Assembly: GCA_028456385.1 (NCBI GenBank)
Contig: JALNQF010000231.1
Location: forward strand, 1-64,000
Direction: 5' to 3'
Length of the DNA: 64,000 bases
DNA from: Ophiosphaerella korrae
Taxonomy: Eukaryota; Ascomycota; Dothideomycetes; Pleosporales; Phaeosphaeriaceae
Made by a program: the position numbers and the translations under genes. Below the pieces are notes generated by a model. The model was not told where the DNA came from, did no database searches, and saw only the letters and a program-made list of their open reading frames with translations. Positions 32,090 through 42,181 of this stretch are shown piece after piece (position 1 is the first letter of the stretch; every line of letters begins with the position of its first letter).

Positions 32090-32171
32090 AGGCGGCATGT
32101 CACCCAGCCAAGAAATAAGCAGGGTCGGCCATGGCTAAGCCACGTTAGGCAACCCTCGAGCAAGGTAGACT
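32090..32171 (-). repeat. Dispersed repeat, copy 2 (partner at 6,672-6,755)
   Basis: The reverse complement reads CAGTCTACCTTGC, then GGTTGCCTAACGTGGCTTAG, then GGGTGACATGCCGCCTC. It lies about 180 bp upstream of the kinase start, pointing the same way as the gene. Confidence 0.7.
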
Positions 32172-32739
32172 GGGCTTACTCGCCGCACTGGCCAAGGTGC
32201 GGAGTACCTTGGCCGTGGACAGCTCAACGACCGATGCCAGCTCAACGACTGATTTGTGCGCAAATTTGTCTTGCAAGAGTTATAATTGCACAACGCGATA
32301 TAAATTAAAGCTCTAAAACAAGTAAGTTTAAGTATACTATATATTCAATATAGAGTAGTTGTTTTGAGTATAAACTACTCAAGTTCGTAGAGTTATCGCG
32401 CGAGTAGATGTACGAGTTAGGTAGTGTATATCATGAATATCATGAACATCATGAATATCATATTGATATCTCCTGTATCCGACGAACAAGACTAATTATT
32501 GGTGCGCGGCATCCGCCTTCCTCCCGGATGGGCGGTTCTTGTTCACGTGACCAATCAAGATACGCAGACTGGCATGTTCACGATAATGCTGTCAAGCATA
32601 CCTGCTGCATACGGGAAGCGCTGTTCAGACTGCCACCCGCCTCGCCAGCGCCAAGCCTGGAGCACCAAACCTCACCAAACTCCAGCTGCTTCCTATCTCA
32701 ATCCGACTTCATGCTGACACTCCTGCATCCATCCTTCCA
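32172..32739. other. Intergenic between the two kinase paralogues
   Basis: Includes an AT-rich stretch at 32,280-32,400 with near-palindromic ATATTCAATATA and ACTACTC motifs, and a short ATCATGAA run at 32,430-32,465. The 218-codon plus-strand frame at 32,408-33,064 runs antisense to the kinase pseudogene and has no known domain. Confidence 0.45.
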
Positions 32740-33545
32740 TCACCCCGTCGTCATATATCCTGCGCTGCGCTGCGCGTTACGCCTCCCTTCCATGTCCATG
32801 GCCTTGCGACCCAATTCTGCTCCCGCCAAGAATATAACAGGCGCCAACCCACAGCTAGACCTCGAAATCCTGTCCAAAGAAATCTTGCCATTCCGCAGTG
32901 CAGAAGTAGTGCAGCAGTCAATATCTACCCACCCAGGCGTGCCTGCTGAGACCAGAGTATTCCTGAAAGGCTGGCATGAACCAAAATCGATCATGATAGG
33001 TTCTCCATACTTCAGCATAATGTTCGGTGGGTTTAGGTCATTGTGCCCTAGTCCGAGAGAATGATCATGCTCGACAGCCGACCTGATTTTCCTAATGCAC
33101 AAATCTTAGTTGAAAATTCCAACATCATCCGTGCTGAAATTATCCATGTCGCCCGTAATTCGCTGCTGTAGGGTAATGGTATGACCATCTAGGACGATGC
33201 CAACAATACGACCTCGTTCGACAATACAACCATGGTACCGGATGATATTGGGATGCTGATTGTGCGCCAGGAGTTCCAGCATCTCGGCTTCATATAACAG
33301 TAGCTTTGATGCTATCCCTGTGCCCTCCAATTCGTTGTATCTTTCTCAGATTAGGGCCTTTGACAAAAACATCGCTCCTGCCGTCTGCTGCGGTTGAGGC
33401 AACCGTAATATGTGGCGGCGCTCTAGGGTATATATCCTCGTCCGGAACACGTTTTAAGCAATTGTTAACCATCTCAGTGGTCAGCTTCCACTTCCCAACT
33501 GCGGCCTGGCCGAGGCACAGTAATCGCTGGTGACGAAACCGAAAG
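32740..33545 (-). pseudogene. Decayed paralogue of the HND-type kinase
   Basis: The pieces match the neighbouring kinase in order: FGFVTSDY, KRVPDEDIYPRAPP, FVKGPNLRK, YEAEMLELLAHNQHPNIIRY, GLGHNDLNPPNIML, MIDFGSCQPF and AGTPGW. Lesions are a frameshift near 33,490, another near 33,345 and a TAA at 33,106-33,108 where a glutamine codon is expected. About half the residues agree with the intact copy, so the duplication is old. The N-terminus is missing and the sequence abuts the helicase remnant. Confidence 0.8.
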
Positions 33546-34470
33546 TCGTGCGCTCGCTCCCTGACCCGCACCCCGCTCTCGTTGCGTGTGCCTCTAGGTA
33601 GTTTTCCAGCACGCGGCGGCGGCACGTGGGTGACTCTTCTGCTCTTCCGCTGGCTGCAACCTGTTCTAGTCTCGAAGGCCCCGCCCCAGGACGACGACCG
33701 AGGTCGCTGGGCGCAGCTTACGTCCGCCGCGGCCAGAGTCCTGCCACAGCTACACCAGGTTGTCCAGCTTGCCTAGGTAGAGGACGCAGACTACGCCCGG
33801 GTTGTTGAAGCCGTAGCTCAGCACAGTTGTGGTCACCACGAGCGCGTTCGCGTCGCTCCAGAGTTGGTGGATCCGCTGCTGCTTGTCCTTCGGGCGACAG
33901 GTCGCCGTGGAAGCAGAGTCGAGCTCGCGGGGCAGCTCGGTCGCCTTGCTCTTGTGCGCGACGAACACAGCATCTTCCCCTCCAGCGCGTGGTCGGCGCG
34001 CTCGGTGCGTACGACGCGTGCCATGTTCTCAACGGCGCCCGCCCGGGTCGCCGGCACCTGGGCGGTAGCGTGGCGGTGATGCCTATGACCGGCACGCCCA
34101 GCTCCGGCGGCTCCAGCAGCTCCATGAGCGATCCCGTTGCTAGCCCGTACTCGGAGTTGGGCTGCACGACGAGGTGCAGCTCGTCGATAACGAAGCGCTC
34201 TAGCGAGGTGGTGCGCCACATCCTCCGCACGTGTACTGTCAGAACTCGGCTTGCTGCGCGTGCTCGGGTATGGCAAACACGATGTCGGCTCGATTGGGCG
34301 GCCGCCCTGAAGCCCACTACTCGACGCAGTCGATGCACATCTCGCGACGGCGGCGCATCATGTCGTCACTGAGCAGCACAAGCGGCACCACGCCGATGGT
34401 ATGGTGGTCTCAATAAGCGTAACCCGATGAGCGTCGCAGGAGGTACAGCCGGGCTCACCATGAATGGTTA
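33546..34470 (-). pseudogene. Telomere-linked-type RecQ helicase remnant
   Basis: On the minus strand the order is TIGVVPLVLLSDDMMRR, CIDCVEWASGRPPNRADIV (with a TAG), RFVIDELHLVV (DExH box, about 34,160-34,195), GVPVIGITATLPP (SAT-like motif), ELPRELDS, DKQQRIHQLWSDANALVVTT with LSYGFNNPGV, then LVQLWQDSGRGGR interrupted by a TAG at 33,750-33,752. These match the helicase core of fungal subtelomeric RecQ helicases (TLH type). The Walker A part upstream of 34,470 is missing, and at least four stops or shifts are present. Such genes typically lie next to chromosome ends. Confidence 0.75.
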
Positions 34471-34480
34471 GAGCAACTCA

Positions 34481-36247
34481 TTACTTCATCTTTTTCTTCT
34501 TGGAGTTAACAGACCCAGCCATCGTCGTGTCGGGAGTGATTGGCTGGTTGCTGGACTGGTTGTCTGACATTGCTCCTTTATCAGCCAAGCTATAAACTTC
34601 GAGTCGTTGGGATAGTCCGGAGCGTGAGGAAGCCAGTTCCAGATCTGAATGTTGGGGTTCGGACATGTTAGAAACCTCGAAATTCAAAACAGCTGGTAAC
34701 ATGTCGATAGCGGAGCAGATTCTCTGAAAATGATCAGGAACCCAAAAGTCAAGGACATTCATGACAAAAGTCCACGCTTTCCACCTTTGATCACCTTCGG
34801 CCGTTGGTGAAATATCAAACTTGGCAATTGAATGTCGATGGAATGTGAAATCTTCTCCTTTGACAACAACATAATGGGCCCAGATTCTTACGCATTCCGT
34901 CGCTGTGAGAGATTGAATAGCCGTTGATTTCCCGGTGAAGCTCATTCAGTCGACCGACAAGCCGGAATAGCTCTACCAGATTGCGCAACGAAACAGTTTG
35001 GCTATGGAGGTTTTGGCGATCGGCCACGTCAAGCGCAGATGCTCCACACTTTACTTCGCTAGTGAAAAATGGAAGGTACATGTTGTACGTAGCCGCAATA
35101 TAGGAACAGTCTTCAAGTTCATTGCCGATAAAGGGTTGCAACTTTCGGAGCTGTTCCCGAGTGAATGCTTCTCGTTTAAATCCGAGGCCAAAGTCTGGTT
35201 GCGGACGAGGTCCGTGAAAAGGAATGGCGTTAATCCAGCCTGCGTTGGTAGTCTCTATGAGAATTTCCAGGTGTTTCGCTCCACGATCCGCCAGTATCTC
35301 AGCTGAGGGGAAAATAAGATCCGCGATACGGAGGATCACCTTGGTCTCGTTCTCGCCCCTGAGACTCTTGCATGTCTTCTTGAACAAAATGTCGTCTGAG
35401 AAAAGGGTATGCTCAGGTGGCTTTCGAGGTGTTTTTAGCAGCTTTGCCAAAAGCTTTTCGTTTTGAGTGGTGATGCCTTCCTCACGGTCGTCCATGAAGC
35501 TACCGCGCTCCTGAAGCTGACCTTCATATCGCGGATGTCTGTATGGAGCACTCTTTTGTTCCCGCGGCTGTTGATCGCTTGGTGTTCGCGTCTGAACTGT
35601 TTCCGCGCTTACGCTGGCATCCGAACGCTTGCGGCACAAGGAAGATTTTGGTCTCTTTCGTGGGAGCGCATGCTGGACAATGTCTCGAAATCGGTCCGTT
35701 GTTTTCTCTTGTTCCTCTGTGGACCAGGTTCCGTTCTCTCTCCAGAACTTAATCCGGGCTTCGTCAATTCTCTCCTGAACTAGGACTGTAGTTGTTCGTA
35801 CCCGTTTTGCGGGAGTCTCAAGGGAGGCGTGGAGGGCTAAAGTTTCGTCTTCTTGAGGTCGCTTTTGTTTCTTAACTTGATTGTGAGGCTTCGTCTGGGG
35901 AGAATCTTTAATCGGTGGACGCTTTCTCGGTCGCTCAAGGGATAGGAGGATCTCGGGGTCTCTGGTGCGTTTTTTCGCCTCGACGGCTCGTCTCTAGGCT
36001 TGTCGCAAATGCTTCGTCGCGTTGGATCATCGACAACGATGGAAAGCAGCGTAAACATACCTCTTACTCTGTTGATTCTTGAGTGTCCTGTAGTGTATTT
36101 GTTCGGAGGCTCTCGTCTTTGCATCGTATGCGTCCACTGCGTCGCGTGGCTTTGCCAATACCCTGATGTTTTTGCGCTGCGAAAAGTCAGAATGATTGCG
36201 CGGCATGGTAGGCGTGATAACGCACCGTTCTTCGTCTGGTTTGGCAT
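34481..36247 (-). pseudogene. DUF7924-family protein with one inserted base
   Basis: It starts at ATG 36247 (MPNQTKNGALSRLP). An intron is likely at about 36,057-35,990 (GTATGT donor, acceptor near CCTAG; exact acceptor unsure). The long exon contains ERIDEARIKFWRENGTW, TPSDQQPREQKSAPYR, PRPQPDFGLGF and TSEVKCGASALDVADRQN, all typical of the fungal DUF7924 domain. Near 34,895-34,900 one extra base shifts the frame. The expected continuation is found in the next frame as CVRIWAHYVVVKGEDFTFHR and WVPDHFQRICSAID, ending with a lysine run at 34,481. Apart from that base the gene looks healthy, so a sequencing error or a very recent lesion is possible. Function unknown; the KCG region recalls a restriction-endonuclease-like fold (inference). 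Confidence 0.8.
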
Positions 36248-36657
36248 ATGGAGTATGGCAACTTCGCAGCTGACATTAGTGGCTGGTGATCGCTAGCTGA
36301 AACTCATTCAACCGAAAGAAAATGAGATTATGTAAATATTACCCTTCGCTACGAAAGTGCTATAAAAGTCGCTACCTTCATTATCTCTATGCCTCTAGAT
36401 GGATAGAAAGTTGAAGCTCTAAGCCTCGACCACATATGATTATGGCAAACCAATTTGTGTTTACCGCCAGCCACCCTTTAGTCTTGCCTCGAGGCATGGC
36501 TAGTCTCTGGTATTGCAGCATCCAATGAATTGCCCCGCTCGTTACATGCAGGTTCTCGAAAGTGACGAGTTGGCTGGTATTGGTATTGAGACTTGATAAC
36601 CGGTTGAGGATAGATTTTGCTCTATATGAGATCTGAGTCGTTTGTATCATTATATCC
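36248..36657. other. Intergenic, nothing recognised
   Basis: The only frame of note (36,387-36,650, minus) has no known motif and weak coding character. Confidence 0.4.
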
Positions 36658-36903
36658 TCATTTGTCGAGGCTTACTAGCATCTGTCTATCTGGAGGCGAC
36701 CAACGTTTGTCCGTGTTATCTGCTAATGCGAACTCGGTAAAGCGGCCATTACGATAAGCTAAGAAGCATATCTCTGTATCGTATTCTTGGTACAATTGTG
36801 TTAATTTTGCATAGAGTGTTTTGGAGAGCTTCTGGTAGTTGTTGTTCGCAGCTCGCCTTGACTTTGCGCGTGTTCGAAGCTGTGACTCATGTTGACTTGA
36901 CAT
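36658..36903 (-). CDS. Small MADS-box-like protein, copy 1
   Basis: 81 residues from ATG 36903 (MSSQHESQLRTRAKSRRA). The pattern NNNYQKLSKTLYAKLTQL, then YDTEICFLAYRNGRF, then WSPPDRQ is that of the short MADS-like proteins expanded in some ascomycetes: a basic helix, hydrophobic beta strands and an RNGR turn. Two relatives are in this window, 41,604-41,847 (frameshifted) and 53,847-54,152. MADS-box proteins bind DNA as dimers; whether this minimal form does is an inference. Composition matches surrounding genes, with no lesion. Confidence 0.65.
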   Translation of the reverse strand: MSSQHESQLRTRAKSRRAANNNYQKLSKTLYAKLTQLYQEYDTEICFLAYRNGRFTEFALADNTDKRWSPPDRQMLVSLDK

Positions 36904-37048
36904 GCTTGCTTAACACTTCTAAAATCAACGTGAATGGATACAAACATGACTAGGAGAGACATGAGATCGCTTTTATGTTGCGGTACAAGAAACCGTTAGG
37001 CGTGCGGTTTGTAGTATCCTTGTTCCCCCGTCCGCTCAACCATCTGTC

Positions 37049-37432
37049 ATGATGCTGGTTTTCCGAAACGGCAATCGGTTTTCGCAAATCGGTTTCCCGC
37101 AATTCGCTATGCACGTCGCATTGCATCGTGAGATGACGGCGGAGGAATTGGGTCAAAGGAGAGCTCAGCACAAGGCTTTGTTCGACCCATCGGATCCAGA
37201 GTCATCGATATGCTATGCTATGACGGGCCAGTCCGGTCCCCATGCCTATTTCTACCTCGTTCGGCGACTCCCAGAAGGACTCGAAGAAGAGATTGGCGGT
37301 TCTGGGGATGCTATAGGGAGTGGCCTCGTTGTCGATCCAGACGCTATGTGGAACTTAAACCGCACAATGAAGCAATTTGGCATTGACATCAAGGGGAAAG
37401 TAGAGAATAGCACACAGCTTCCTTTTGCCTAA
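37049..37432 (+). CDS. Conserved-looking hypothetical protein
   Basis: 127 residues from MMLVFRNGNRFSQIGFP to ENSTQLPFA. The composition is balanced and coding-like, acidic in the middle (GLEEEIGGSGD), with no signal peptide or membrane segment. It lies head to head with the MADS-like gene, 145 bp apart, so a shared promoter is possible. No family recognised. Confidence 0.5.
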   Translation: MMLVFRNGNRFSQIGFPQFAMHVALHREMTAEELGQRRAQHKALFDPSDPESSICYAMTGQSGPHAYFYLVRRLPEGLEEEIGGSGDAIGSGLVVDPDAMWNLNRTMKQFGIDIKGKVENSTQLPFA

Positions 37433-37611
37433 GGAGAATTTTGTCTTCGTGGAAGCGCTACGTCATTAATGTAAAGTCATGTTTAGTTCAAATAACATTT
37501 GCCAATCGCTCGTTATTATTATCGGTACGTAAGTTTTATTGCGTTACATTATTTTACCGATATGGTTGCGTGTCGCGTCAAGCTGCGGTTCGCCAGACGC
37601 CCTAGACTGTC
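37433..37611. other. Short convergent intergenic spacer
   Basis: Separates the convergent genes at 37,049 and 37,612; no features seen. Confidence 0.4.
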
Positions 37612-38550
37612 TTAGCAATCCGTGCCATCGATAAGCTCAATAACGCCACCTTTCCCTGAGGTATCTGCCAACTGCTGCTCTAACCCATCGAGCTCTTCAT
37701 TTAGCTCTGCTTCCGTAGCGTTCTGCTCCGCGAAATCCAAATCGATCATCGTGACACCATGTGGGTGTATGAGAAAGTTATGCTTATTCGTATCCCCATG
37801 CTTGATTCTAAGTGTATGCAGCCTGCGCAAAGCTTGTCGACAGATATCTAGATCGTCTAGTATCGCATGTCGAGCTTCTTCAACCTTGCTCATGGCGAAT
37901 CCAATCACTCGTCCATGTTCAGTTAAATGGCCTAGAAATTTCGGTCCAATATTGTGCCCGTCGATCCATTTATACGCGGTTGTCTCGCGTTCTAGTCGTG
38001 CGATCTCGTAATGAAATCTGGCAAACTTAACAACGAATTGGCCAGGGATTTTCGAGCATGTAGCCTCGCACACGTTGCTACGAAGATGGCTGCCAATTTC
38101 TAATTCGAGATAGTCGATTGCAAGTGAATGCCATATCCCAAGGATCCCGGGTTGCACTTGTGTTGATGTCTTAACCTGTGCTTCGGCATTTCCACTAGAG
38201 GATTTTTCTGAAGAAGTTGCCTGGAAAATACGGGCATGGTTCCAATCTCCAGCTGGTAGAAGAGGACGCAGGATTTCGATTAAGGTGGGCTCGAAAATCA
38301 GGTCCATATCATCGAAGATGTAAGGGTCGACTGTAACATATTTGATGTGCTGGTGATCTACGAGAAGACGAAACTCGCTTATGTCATCAGGATCGGCACT
38401 AGCTTGAAGAAGTTTGATCGCGTGAACTTTTTTCATAATTGTTGTTGATGAAGGTTGGATGGTGCCAGGGTATGCGGCGGAAATACTATCGATTTCAACG
38501 ATGTTGGCGGCCTTAGTCATTAGAACGCATTTCGCACGGATCACATCCAC
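37612..38550 (-). CDS. Kinase-fold (phosphotransferase-like) fungal protein
   Basis: 312 residues from ATG 38550, intact. The second half carries a kinase-like core: FVVKFARFHYEIARLERET (candidate lysine and glutamate), GPKFLGHLTEHGRVIGFAM, then RIKHGDTNKHNFLI (HGD..N catalytic loop) and VTMIDLDFAEQN (metal-binding D). This matches the fungal family frequently labelled alpha-galactosidase A-like, which is really an aminoglycoside-phosphotransferase or kinase-fold family. The N-terminal half (VHAIKLLQASADPDDISEF) is typical of that family. Substrate unknown. Confidence 0.75.
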   Translation of the reverse strand: MDVIRAKCVLMTKAANIVEIDSISAAYPGTIQPSSTTIMKKVHAIKLLQASADPDDISEFRLLVDHQHIKYVTVDPYIFDDMDLIFEPTLIEILRPLLPAGDWNHARIFQATSSEKSSSGNAEAQVKTSTQVQPGILGIWHSLAIDYLELEIGSHLRSNVCEATCSKIPGQFVVKFARFHYEIARLERETTAYKWIDGHNIGPKFLGHLTEHGRVIGFAMSKVEEARHAILDDLDICRQALRRLHTLRIKHGDTNKHNFLIHPHGVTMIDLDFAEQNATEAELNEELDGLEQQLADTSGKGGVIELIDGTDC

Positions 38551-39157
38551 TAACGTAATCTACTAGCTTCCGGCTTCTTCACACATAACTTGGGCGTTTA
38601 ATAAACATCACAAAGATGAGCCTCAAAAAATGAGTGGACAAGGCTGCATGATGCTTAGTCGAGACCTTGGCGCTGCCGGTACTTGAAACCATGGCGCTTA
38701 CGCGCTACATACTGCCACCTCCCCGTGGGGCAGTTCCAACGCCATAGGTGGAGAATGCTGCAAAAGTGGATACCGAACTGAGTTGTACTAATAAAGCTGT
38801 TTTACCGTTATCTTCATGGTTTCATCGGCCCCTGTTGGTCCTACTAAGCGCCTGCTGAGCGCCTAGTAGACTTCACCATGCGCGCGCTGCGGTGTCGTCA
38901 ACGAAGTAAGGACGGTATATAAAGACGTCAAACATCTTGTAATTAAGAAGAATTTAGAACTAACTGCACTCTATTTTAAGCTTTTCCATGCAAGTGCTCT
39001 ACCCTCTCATTCTAGAGCCAATACTAATGTGTCTAGACTCTGAGCAAACCAATCTTTGCCCGCTTTCCTTACCACTTTCAATCAAAACGTAAAGGACTAT
39101 TAGCCTCGAAACCACAGGGATTACCCTCATTGACTTATCGATCAGCACATCACCACC
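38551..39157. other. Intergenic, nothing recognised
   Basis: No open frame of note. A 5'-UTR-like segment precedes the small gene at 39,158. Confidence 0.4.
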
Positions 39158-39343
39158 ATGTGCAAAATACTTGTCCGTGCATATACCTGCGGCTGCATTA
39201 AAAACGAGGAGTTCAAGCAGTGTGATGCCAGAGCCGGGACCAACGTTCGGTGCCAACCCACTCCGAAGGAACATCTACCACATTCGTTGCACATGTGTTT
39301 TACTCACATGGTCAAACCGGGCAAAAATGAGATGCGTCGTTAA
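39158..39343 (+). CDS. Small cysteine-rich fungal protein
   Basis: 61 residues, MCKILVRAYTCGCIKNEEF through QCDARAGTNVRCQ to MCFTHMVKPGKNEMRR. The MC..L...Y.CGC.....QC and C..H.VKPGK pattern is shared by a family of short ascomycete proteins of unknown role. There is no signal peptide, so it is probably intracellular and may bind metal (inference). A downstream second exon is possible, since the family often continues after VKPGK. Confidence 0.55.
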   Translation: MCKILVRAYTCGCIKNEEFKQCDARAGTNVRCQPTPKEHLPHSLHMCFTHMVKPGKNEMRR

Positions 39344-39683
39344 CCACGGTGCGCACTGTGGCTCCTGCCGATTACAAAAGTTGTTGAGTGGTTGCCATCG
39401 GAGATGGGCTCGTATGCTTGCTGGGCGTTGAGAGAGAGCATTGGAGCAATGAACACATGATATATGGCAGGAGTGAGCAAAATCGCTACAAATTACCATG
39501 TTATTGCCAGAGTAACAGTACAATCTTGCATCCTTGGGCAAAGCCTATACATGTAAAATAGACAATTTGACAGGTACGCCATCATGTCGTGTCACTAAGA
39601 CTCAAGGGCACCTGATGTATCCCATGCTCTATGCTTCCACAGGCTAAGATGTGCTGTCCAAAGGTTTCCTCGTCATATCTCAC
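39344..39683. other. Intergenic, convergent
   Basis: Overlapping short frames on both strands only; no support for a gene. Confidence 0.4.
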
Positions 39684-40613
39684 TCACCAGTGGCGTGGCC
39701 ACTCATTGGTGTTTCGACAAGCTTTACAATAGAAACCCCAATCTACAGCCTTGGAAGTCTTGTTGATGACCGGAAGCTCGATGACTGCCACAAAACGGCG
39801 TGGGTTTGAGGATTTGCGATCGTATGGGAATAGGCTTGCAGGCTTTCGTAAGCGAGACGATCTCGAACTGGGTTCAGTAGCTTCCTGAGTTTTTCGATGA
39901 TGTAAAGCCATAGATTCGGCCTGGCTGTTCTCGATGTAGGTTTTGACATTGTCACTAGAGCCGTGGTAGGTGACGGCAGCTTGTAGAGCAGACCAAGCAT
40001 CATATAAAGCTAATGCTCTGGGTATTTTGCATCCACCAGGTGAGTAAAGCCCAGGTAAGGACCTCATTTGAGGCAATGATTGGATTACGTTGTAGTTGAG
40101 ACCGTATTTGCGCTTGATAAGATCAATTCCGAGGGGACAGTACTGATCGGCGTTCGACAAGCAGAGAAAGCAAACTCGCGCGCAGGTGATGAGGTAAAGG
40201 TATGGGGCAAAGTCTCCGCAATTCTCGCATGATTTCTTGAATAGCTGTTGATGTAACTTCTCCACGGAGATGGTCGCTGCAGTATTGATAGCAAGTGATG
40301 CACGAAGCGCGTTCTGGCCATAACGTGCGATAGTTCGGAGCTCCGGTAGCGAATCGACGAGATCAGCACATCGCCTGTTAACATACCGGACGTTCAGTAC
40401 AGATCTGAGATCCAGTTGGGCTAGGATCAATTGCAGAAGTTCGAGGGAGAGTGTCTCGAGAACGCCAGCATTCCTCTTAGCCGGCTTGCGTTGGAGCGGC
40501 GTTGCATACTCTGGAAGGTTTTTGTCCAGGGTGTGGTCGTCCAGATTGAACTGACGGTAGCTCAGTTCTCTCCAATTGTCGGGTAACATGATTTGATTTC
40601 GCTCAATTTGCAT
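39684..40613 (-). CDS. F-box protein
   Basis: 309 residues from ATG 40613 (MQIERNQIMLPDNW); an alternative start is Met9. The F-box lies at about residues 50-90: LETLSLELLQLILAQLDLRS and VLNVRYVNRRCADLVDSLPE. It is followed by the zinc-ribbon-like CENCGDFAPYLYLITCARVC and FLCLSN, typical of a large ascomycete F-box family. The C-terminus has another cysteine pair (FYCKAC). F-box proteins recruit substrates to SCF ubiquitin ligases. The gene appears intact but may be slightly short at its C-terminus compared with the family. Confidence 0.85.
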   Translation of the reverse strand: MQIERNQIMLPDNWRELSYRQFNLDDHTLDKNLPEYATPLQRKPAKRNAGVLETLSLELLQLILAQLDLRSVLNVRYVNRRCADLVDSLPELRTIARYGQNALRASLAINTAATISVEKLHQQLFKKSCENCGDFAPYLYLITCARVCFLCLSNADQYCPLGIDLIKRKYGLNYNVIQSLPQMRSLPGLYSPGGCKIPRALALYDAWSALQAAVTYHGSSDNVKTYIENSQAESMALHHRKTQEATEPSSRSSRLRKPASLFPYDRKSSNPRRFVAVIELPVINKTSKAVDWGFYCKACRNTNEWPRHW

Positions 40614-41603
40614 ATTGGGGTGTAATTAGGAACTTGACTAAATCCAAAGGCTGGCAATGGAGACAGGGACGTGCGTCACACGCTTGCGCAAATTAGGCTT
40701 AGCGCTTGCATTATTCCAAGAGCGAAGGGGTAACGTGCCCGTGCGCGTGATGCCCGGATTCATGTGCTGCTCGCAAACTCCAAGTAAAGAAGATGAAAAT
40801 TTAGACGTTTAAGATAATATAATATACCTTATAGGCAAGTTCGTTTCCTCGCGTAATACTACTTGTGTGAAGGAAGGGCAGTGGAGATGTGATCCGCCTT
40901 TTCCGGGGCAACGATGGAGAGCAGGTTGAGATCTGGCGACGACATCCGACGCTCCACGAGAACAATGCCTTCTCCCTGAATCCAATACTATATCAGCAAC
41001 AGCAAGCCCAGCAGCCGATTCGCAGCCGTCTTGCTCTAGGTGCTGCGCCTCCTTCCCCTGGACGCTTCGCGTGCATGCTCCCATCTACATGCAGGAGGAA
41101 GCGCCGAATGTAGCATAATTAGCAGCAACTATAGGCGGATAAATGCCCGTTTACAGAATACGCGAAGCCGAAAACTGTATATTTAGCGGTACTGGTGACG
41201 GCAGAGCAAGAGACAACAAGGCTTCCCGTTCGCTCAGCCCTATTTCAGCATGGTACCGATCCAGTGGTACTACGGTGGGTGACGACGTGGGAATTCGGAT
41301 TGTTGTATGTTTTTTTGCGCAACTTTTGTTGTGGGAGATGCAAATTTTCGGCGTTTCCCACGTGGTGCACGAGCATAGTCTGACCTTCTGCGATGCGCTC
41401 TGCTCCGATGGCCTAGAACGTTTTCAATCCCTCGCCGATTCATTGCTTGCCTTTGCCTGCTAGAGTGCTTTTCCAGAATCACAAGTCACGTGCGGAGAAG
41501 AACTTTTGACTCGACCACCTCGTTCGTATAGAAGTGGTGACTTGATGACTGGTGGAGGATGTATCCTGCTCTTGAGATTTCAGTCCTGCTTGCCTCGACC
41601 TTC
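40614..41603. other. About 1 kb without a supported gene
   Basis: Frames at 40,809-41,113 and 41,143-41,482 overlap on both strands and show no known domain. Normal composition. Confidence 0.4.
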
Positions 41604-41847
41604 CTACGTGGAGATGCTTACTAGAGTATCCTGATCTGGTGGCGACCAACGTTTGCCCGTTTTGTCAGTAGATGCGAACTCGGTGAAATGACCATTGCGA
41701 TAAGCTACGAAATTTATCTGTGTCGTATTTTTGGCATAGCTTCGCTAATTTTGCATAGAGCGTTTTGGAGAGTTTTTGGTAGTTGTTGTTCGGAGCACGT
41801 CTTGACTTTATGCTTGTCTGGTGCTGTGGTTCCTGCTGGATTGGCAT
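41604..41847 (-). pseudogene. Small MADS-box-like protein, copy 2, frameshifted
   Basis: ATG at 41847 (MPIQQEPQHQTSIKSRR), then APNNNYQKLSKTLYAKL and QKYDTD as in copy 1. A one-base shift near 41,715 moves the continuation NFVAYRNGHFTEFAS and GKRWSPPDQDTLVS into another frame, ending with TAG at 41,604-41,606. Total length would equal copy 1. Confidence 0.65.
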
Positions 41848-42181
41848 ACTTGCTGAAAACCTGTGTTGCTCATCTCTTAGGTGCGCTCTCAGCCATTTGC
41901 GCGAGCGGCGCACACTTTCCTCGCCACAATCAATATCGCGTCGTCTAAGCCTGATTCCTCCCACAATAAACCACTGCGCTACTCTCCTTGGAGCAGTCGC
42001 TTTTACTTCTGGTACAGAAACCGCTTATTCGTATTCAAATGCTTCCAAACCTATAGACAGTCTGGCTACAGCCAAGAGCAAGTCAGCATATCATATTTTA
42101 GGCGGAACCCTGATATCTTAAAGGAGTTCTTAGACAAATGCTGACAATATTATTTGGGGCTTATCGAGAATAAAACCTGTG

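Noticed and set aside
32408..33064. A 218-codon plus-strand frame
   Set aside because: Runs antisense to the decayed kinase and has no recognisable motif or coding bias.
33827..34372. Several long GC-rich frames on both strands at the helicase
   Set aside because: Shadows of the minus-strand RecQ remnant; only the frame with DELH and ITATLPP matches a family.
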